Below, piece after piece: positions 59,485 to 64,000 of a DNA stretch of 64,000 nucleotides. The position numbers and the translations under genes are program-made. Origin of the DNA: Deinococcus radiopugnans ATCC 19172 (GTDB taxonomy: Bacteria > Deinococcota > Deinococci > Deinococcales > Deinococcaceae); NCBI RefSeq assembly GCF_006335125.1, contig NZ_VDMO01000014.1:54407-118406 (forward strand). Reading direction: 5' to 3'. Every line of letters starts with the position of its first letter. Within the stretch, counting starts at the first letter, position 1. The notes below the pieces were generated by a model. It ran no database searches. It was given only the letters and a program-made list of their open reading frames with translations, and was not told the DNA's origin.

Positions 59485-60762
59485 TCAAGGCTCAATTTGA
59501 GTGACCGGATCAAGCCCCACCAGCAGGTTTCCCTGGGGAGTCACCCCCACCTGGGCACTGTCCGGCACGTCCTGTAAGCCCTCGCTGCCGAAAGCCGGAT
59601 CGGCGCCGCCATCCACGTCCAGGCGGGCCAGGACGGGCCGGACCTGTGGCTGTCCGGCAGCGTCGGAACCGAACTGCGCGCAGCCTCCCAGTGCCATCTG
59701 GCCGCCGGGCAGCAGCGCCAGCGACACGCCGGGAACGCTGCGCGGCACACCGCCACTGTCGGGGGCAGCGCCGTCCGGCAGAACACGCAGGTCGCTCACT
59801 GTTTCGTAGGCCCAGTCCGGATCAGGCTGGCCAGACCCCAGCAGGCGCGTCACGGTGCAGACCCCGCTGCTCAGGAACCCGGCCGCCAGCACCCGGCCAG
59901 CGGCGTCCACGGCCAGATCGCTGGGGCGGCCAGCGGCAAAGCGGTCCTTGCGGACCGTGGCCACGCCGCCGTCCCCGAAGGCGGTATCCAGCACGCCGTC
60001 GGCGTTATACCGGGCCACCACCCAGCGGCTGTAGGTGCCCCCATCCAGCGACACGGCCACGCCGCCGACCAGAATGCTGCCGTCCGCCAGCGGCCACACA
60101 CTGGACGCCAGGAACGAATCCTCCAGCGCCGTGACCACCTGTCCAGCCGTGCCGAAGGCCGGGTCCGGTTCGCCGTTCGGCAGCAGCCGTGTCAGCACCA
60201 GGGTGGAGGCCGGGCCGGACGAATCCGCCGCCAGCTCGCGGCTGCCGCCCGCCACCAGCACGCCTCCGTCCGGCAGGGACGCCAAGGCCCGCGGCACGGC
60301 AGGCAACCCGGCCGTGACCCGCCCCCCCTGGCCGAAAGCGGGGTCCGGCTGGCCCTGCGGCAGCAGGCGCAGCAGCGTCTGGCCGCCCAGCGCCAGCAGG
60401 TGGCCGTCGGCCTGGACGGTCAGCCGCAGCACCTCTGCTGGGCCGCCCGTACCGCTGCGGGGCAGCCGGATCTCCCCGGCCGTGCCGAAACTGAAATCGG
60501 GCTGGCCGCTCGGCAGATACCGCGCGAAGACGTGATCGCTGCCGCGCAGGCCGAACACCACGATGCGGCCATCGGCCTGCGCGGCGGTGTCCTGTGCCGC
60601 AAACCCCGGACGGATGGGCTGCTGTGCCTGCTGAGCCTGACCGGATTCGGCGGCCAGCGCCCCACCGGGAGGCAGCGACGAGCAGCCGCACAGGGCCATC
60701 ACGGCGCAGAGCAGGGTCAATTTGGCGGCGGCATGTCGTTTATTCACTGGTGTAGACCTCAT
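59485..60762 (-). CDS. Delta-60 repeat lipoprotein, 425 aa
   Basis: Signal peptide with lipobox LCGC (about Cys27). The mature part has delta-60 repeats, each ending [LVF]-x-R-[LY]-x-x-x-G-x-x-D-x-x-F-G-x-x-G (ARYLPSGQPDFSFGTAG, LRLLPQGQPDPAFGQGG, TRLLPNGEPDPAFGTAG, ARYNADGVLDTAFGDGG, ARLDVDGGADPAFGSEG), which fold as a beta-propeller. Probably a surface-binding or enzyme-scaffold protein. The 216-base spacer before the next minus gene (59269-59484) holds no clear signal. Confidence 0.82.
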   Translation of the reverse strand: MRSTPVNKRHAAAKLTLLCAVMALCGCSSLPPGGALAAESGQAQQAQQPIRPGFAAQDTAAQADGRIVVFGLRGSDHVFARYLPSGQPDFSFGTAGEIRLPRSGTGGPAEVLRLTVQADGHLLALGGQTLLRLLPQGQPDPAFGQGGRVTAGLPAVPRALASLPDGGVLVAGGSRELAADSSGPASTLVLTRLLPNGEPDPAFGTAGQVVTALEDSFLASSVWPLADGSILVGGVAVSLDGGTYSRWVVARYNADGVLDTAFGDGGVATVRKDRFAAGRPSDLAVDAAGRVLAAGFLSSGVCTVTRLLGSGQPDPDWAYETVSDLRVLPDGAAPDSGGVPRSVPGVSLALLPGGQMALGGCAQFGSDAAGQPQVRPVLARLDVDGGADPAFGSEGLQDVPDSAQVGVTPQGNLLVGLDPVTQIEP

Positions 60763-60911
60763 CGTCTGGTTTGCTGGTGGCGCCGGGCGCGGTCGGAAGC
60801 TCCGGTCCCGTGGCGTGCCGGTCCTTAAGATCGGGCCTTGTCAGGAGATGGTGACGTGACGGGCGATACAGCAACGTTAACGAATGGGGGGAGGGGAACA
60901 GACGCGCCTAT

Positions 60912-61955
60912 TTAGCGGGCCGCAGAGGGCAGCGTCCACAGCAGCACGTTGCGGTCCCGGCCTCCGGTGGCGGCAACAACCCGGCCATCCGGACTGAAGG
61001 CCACCGCGTCCACGGCGTCGGTGTGGCCGCCCAGGCTGGCCAGCAGCGCGCCGCTCTGCGGGTTCCACAGTCGCGTCCGCCCGTCCTGCGTGCCTGCCAG
61101 CAGCCGCAGACCGTCCGGCGCGAACACCAGCGCCGTCACCAGACCGCCGCCGCTGTCCAGGGTGCGCCCCGGCTGGCCGCTGCGCACCGCCCACAGCCGC
61201 ACGCTGGTGTCCCAGCTGCCGCTGGCCAGCGTCTCCCCGTCCGGACTGAAGGCCACAGCGCTCACGTAATCCTCGTGACCGCTCAGGGTCCGCAGGGGCA
61301 AGCGCCGGGCCACGTCCCACAGCCGCACCGTGCGGTCTCGGCTACCGCTGGCCAGGGTCCGGCCATCCGGAGCGAAGGCCAGCGAGGTCACCACATCGGC
61401 GTGGCCACGCAGGCTGCCCTGTACGCGCCCGTTGCTCAAATCCCACAGCTTGACGCTGTTGCCCGAACCCGGCCGCTGGGTGTTGTCGCCACCCGCCGTC
61501 GCCAGCATCGTGGAGTCGGGGCTGAAGGCCAGCGCCGTCACGTAGTAGGTTTGCGGGTCCAGCGTGAGCAGCAGCGCGCGGCTCTGCGCGTCCCAGACCC
61601 GAACGCGCCCGTCGCCGCTGATGGCAGCCAGTCGGCGCCCGTCCGGGCTAAAGGCCAGCGCCGTCACGGCGCCCGGCTGACGCACACTGGGGCCTCGCTC
61701 GGCCTTGCCCCCGGCTGCCCACCACTGAATCCTTCCCTCGCTGCCCCCCGTGACCAGCCACCGGCCGTCCGGGCTGAAGGCCAGCGCCCCAGCGTAGACC
61801 TCGCTGATCCGCAGGATGCGGCTGGAACGCAATTCAGGTGTGGTGGACGCGGCTTGCAAAGCAGCCACCTCAATGGACGACGGGCCGGTTACAGGAGGGA
61901 GAGGCAGGCTCTGGCCCCACAGCAGGGCCAGGGTCAACAGGGCGGGGTGGATCAT
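60912..61955 (-). CDS. Exported WD40-repeat protein, 347 aa
   Basis: Short signal peptide (MIHPALLTLALLWGQS) then about seven WD40 repeats with the typical AFSPDGRxLAxGSxDxxVRLWD blades (VTSLAFAPDGRTLASGSRDRTVRLWD, VSAVAFSPDGETLASGSWDTSVRLWA and others), a complete beta-propeller. An exported WD40 propeller is uncommon in bacteria and should be a protein- or ligand-binding platform at the cell surface. GGAGG lies 6 bases before the ATG. Confidence 0.88.
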   Translation of the reverse strand: MIHPALLTLALLWGQSLPLPPVTGPSSIEVAALQAASTTPELRSSRILRISEVYAGALAFSPDGRWLVTGGSEGRIQWWAAGGKAERGPSVRQPGAVTALAFSPDGRRLAAISGDGRVRVWDAQSRALLLTLDPQTYYVTALAFSPDSTMLATAGGDNTQRPGSGNSVKLWDLSNGRVQGSLRGHADVVTSLAFAPDGRTLASGSRDRTVRLWDVARRLPLRTLSGHEDYVSAVAFSPDGETLASGSWDTSVRLWAVRSGQPGRTLDSGGGLVTALVFAPDGLRLLAGTQDGRTRLWNPQSGALLASLGGHTDAVDAVAFSPDGRVVAATGGRDRNVLLWTLPSAAR

Positions 61956-62091
61956 GTGGGCCTCCAGGACAGAACCCGAGAATAGGAGAATGAGAAAAGA
62001 CGCGGGAGGCCGGACTGAACCGGACCTCCACGCGCCGCCTTGAAAAGCATGGTGGACAGGGCGATCTGAGTTGAACTCTGTCGTGACCCGC

Positions 62092-64000
62092 TTACTTGGG
62101 CCTGACCAGCATCAGGGTACCTGCGCCGGGCGGCTTCTCGTCCAGCAGGGCCACGTATAGGTTGCCGTTGGAGCGGTCCTCGGTCAGGTCGAGCGGGCTG
62201 GGGTTGAAGTTGGTCAGGCCGGTGATGCCGGTCTGGGCCTCCACGATGTTGCCGTCCGGGCCAGGCTTCAGCACAATGATGTCCTTGCCCTCGCTGTAGC
62301 GCACCACCATCAGGCGGTTTTTCAGCAGGTTGTTGCCGGGCAGGCTGTATTCCTCGATCACGCCGTTGGGCGAGTAATGCGTGCCGAAATCGTAGGCGAC
62401 GCCGCCCCAGTTGGGGTCAGGCTGGGTGCCCACCGGGTAGTCGATGACCTCAGCAGGGTCCTTGCCTGCAGTGGGATTCCCACCGTTCAGCACCCACTCG
62501 CAGCGCGTCGGGTTGGGGTGGCCGTAGTACTTGTTCTTCTCGACTTTGAACAGGAAGTCGTTCTGCACTTTCATGCCGATCTTGCCATTGACCACAGGAC
62601 CCGTGTAGCCCCCATCGGGACGGTTGGCGCAGGTGGAGGGCAGTGGAGCGGGAACGCTGGGCGTGTTGCCACCCGCCGCACCGCCATTGGCCGGAACATA
62701 CAGGTGACCGTTGGTGTGCCACACCATGTCGAAGGCATTGCGAATGCCGGTGGCATACAGCGTGACCGGTACGCCGGGGGCGTAGGGGTTATAGCTGCCC
62801 CCCTCGGACGTCTGGACGTTCAGGGGCAAAGTCGCCGGCATCTTGTTCAGATCAATCCGCAGCAACGAGCCGGTCAGCAGTTTCTCCTCGCGGTTGCCCC
62901 ACTGTGTATCGGGCGCACCGGTGGAGGTATCACTGCCCTGCAGGACGTACATCGCGCCTTTCTCTCCGGGCCTGAAGGAGATCGAGTTGGTCATGTGATC
63001 GCGCACCGAGCGCGGCAGGCCCACGACGTAATCCTGCACCTTTTCCAGGTTCGCGCCGCTGAGCTGCGTGATCTTGCCGGTCCACTCAGGGGCGGGCACA
63101 CCCCTGTACACCTCGTTGTTGGTGATCCACAACACCAGATTGTCGGCTGTACTGGACGGATCGAACTTCAAGCCGATGATGGTGCGGGGGCCGCTCTCGG
63201 CCTTGATCACCGAATCGATCGTCTTCACATTAGTCAACGTGCCGTCGCTCTGGATGTCGAAGCGCATGATTTCACCGCTCATGGTGGCCGCGTACAAGCG
63301 TCCGTCCGGACCAATTTCCACAGAGGTGTACGGTTTATTGGGCACGTTGGCCAGGGTGACTTTCTCGAAGGCCACGGTGCTGCCGCTGGAAGTGGGCGAG
63401 CCGGTCACAAACGTGCTGTAGTAGGGCTCAAAGCTGTTACCCTCGGTGTCCTTGAGATCAGAGGTGACACGGAAGGTGTAGGCCGTATTGGACTTCAGCC
63501 TCGCGTTGGGCTTGAGCACCACCACGTCGCCCCCGCCTGACGTATTAATGATGGCCGGCACCTTGACGTTGTCTGGACCCGTCAGTGAGACGCCCTTGGT
63601 CAGCGAGTTCGTGTCGATGGCGCTGGCGGGCAGATTCACCTCGGCGGTCACGCCACTGTCAGGATCCACCATGGTCTGTCCGTTTTCCGGCTTGGTCTCG
63701 CGCAGGCTGGGCAGGTTGCCGGGCGCGATGATCACGTAATTGATCTTGGTGTTGGTGCCGCCCACCGCGTCGATGGTCAGGCGCCCATCCGTGACCAGCA
63801 CGGGCAGAGTCACCGTCCTGAATTTGTTGGTGGCAGCGGGCATGTACGGCGCAATGGCTTCCTTGCCCTCGATGTTCAGGGCATGCTCGCTGTCCAGACT
63901 GCCACTGGCATCGCCAGTGCTGACAGTCACGGTGTACGTGCCGTCGGCGATCTTGTATTCCCAGGCGGCAGGCGTCCGCTCAGCGGGACCGCTGACGTTG
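62092..64000 (-). CDS. Secreted multi-domain protein with sugar-dehydrogenase-like propeller, partial
   Basis: Open to the window edge; the N-terminus is missing. The visible order is a malectin-like beta domain (AWEYKIADGTYTVTVSTGDAS to TDGRLTIDAVGGTNTKINYVII), a Big_5-type Ig domain (TKPENGQTMVDPDSGVTAEVNLPASAIDTNSLTKGVSL to AYTFRVTSDLKDTEGN), and a large C-terminal propeller like glucose/sorbosone dehydrogenases (VEIGPDGRLYAATMSGEIMRFD, RNAFDMVWHTNGHLYVPANG, ending LLDEKPPGAGTLMLVRPK). It probably binds or oxidises sugars outside the cell. The full length cannot be judged. Confidence 0.85.
   Translation of the reverse strand, partial: NVSGPAERTPAAWEYKIADGTYTVTVSTGDASGSLDSEHALNIEGKEAIAPYMPAATNKFRTVTLPVLVTDGRLTIDAVGGTNTKINYVIIAPGNLPSLRETKPENGQTMVDPDSGVTAEVNLPASAIDTNSLTKGVSLTGPDNVKVPAIINTSGGGDVVVLKPNARLKSNTAYTFRVTSDLKDTEGNSFEPYYSTFVTGSPTSSGSTVAFEKVTLANVPNKPYTSVEIGPDGRLYAATMSGEIMRFDIQSDGTLTNVKTIDSVIKAESGPRTIIGLKFDPSSTADNLVLWITNNEVYRGVPAPEWTGKITQLSGANLEKVQDYVVGLPRSVRDHMTNSISFRPGEKGAMYVLQGSDTSTGAPDTQWGNREEKLLTGSLLRIDLNKMPATLPLNVQTSEGGSYNPYAPGVPVTLYATGIRNAFDMVWHTNGHLYVPANGGAAGGNTPSVPAPLPSTCANRPDGGYTGPVVNGKIGMKVQNDFLFKVEKNKYYGHPNPTRCEWVLNGGNPTAGKDPAEVIDYPVGTQPDPNWGGVAYDFGTHYSPNGVIEEYSLPGNNLLKNRLMVVRYSEGKDIIVLKPGPDGNIVEAQTGITGLTNFNPSPLDLTEDRSNGNLYVALLDEKPPGAGTLMLVRPK

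Overview
The window is a high-GC, densely coded, mostly house-keeping stretch of a Deinococcus chromosome. This rests on the gene set: a HerA-NurA repair pair, Ferritin_2 'desiccation-related' proteins exported by Tat, a manganese-type ABC importer, a PIG-L deacetylase of the bacillithiol type, and many BIG2, CAP, delta-60 and malectin-like secreted proteins. It also rests on promoter architecture. More than 20 genes have a -10 box TANNNT placed 5-8 bases before the start codon, the leaderless-mRNA layout described for Deinococcus. No rRNA, tRNA, CRISPR array, phage or transposase gene was recognised. Both ends cut genes: an MFS transporter at base 1 and a secreted sugar-dehydrogenase-like protein at 64000.

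Layout. 1-9.1 kb: MFS transporter, AIM24 protein, a WGxxGxxG-tailed small secreted protein, MBL hydrolase plus APH-like kinase, TrmH, MscL, MetY, TM2 protein, FKBP. 9.2-16.9 kb: signal peptidase, an ABC-F ATPase with a candidate leader peptide, a DUF2268 metalloprotease, a Mn/Zn ABC permease and ATPase, a GNAT and a PfkB kinase. 16.9-21.3 kb: an operon of three tandem double-GNAT acetyltransferases joined by 4-base overlaps, divergent from a PIG-L deacetylase. 21.4-25.9 kb: glycine cleavage genes gcvT-gcvH-gcvP. 26-29.3 kb: a protein built from 22-residue repeats, a MoxR-like AAA ATPase and a tautomerase.

29.5-37.5 kb: two tandem CAP-domain lipoproteins, zinc-less MsrB, a tiny Cys-rich copper-storage-like protein with a DUF305 membrane protein, an RluD-type pseudouridine synthase, two Tat-exported ferritin-like proteins followed by tatA, then an ECF sigma factor and its RskA-type anti-sigma factor. 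37.6-45 kb: herA-nurA, then an OpuC-type osmoprotectant importer (binding protein, two permeases, ATPase) whose spacers carry dispersed repeats. 45.2-54 kb: a secreted pullulanase joined to a P-loop kinase by an unusual chain of two 5-codon mini-ORFs, then PrxQ, RpiA, a membrane-anchored PIG-L protein and a DUF255 thioredoxin-fold protein. 54-58 kb: transglutaminase-like protein, LysR regulator with a T-N11-A palindrome, gamma-glutamyltransferase. 58.2-64 kb: four consecutive exported proteins on the minus strand.

Several families of short intergenic repeats are visible, including one 136-base element with imperfect terminal inverted repeats that begins at the stop codon of the osmoprotectant-binding protein. 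The most unusual signals are the mini-ORF ladder (45794-45828), the ABC-F leader (12093-12178), the exact 22-residue repeat protein (26336-26830), the triple GNAT operon and the Tat/ferritin/sigma block. All names come from reading the translations; no database search was possible.
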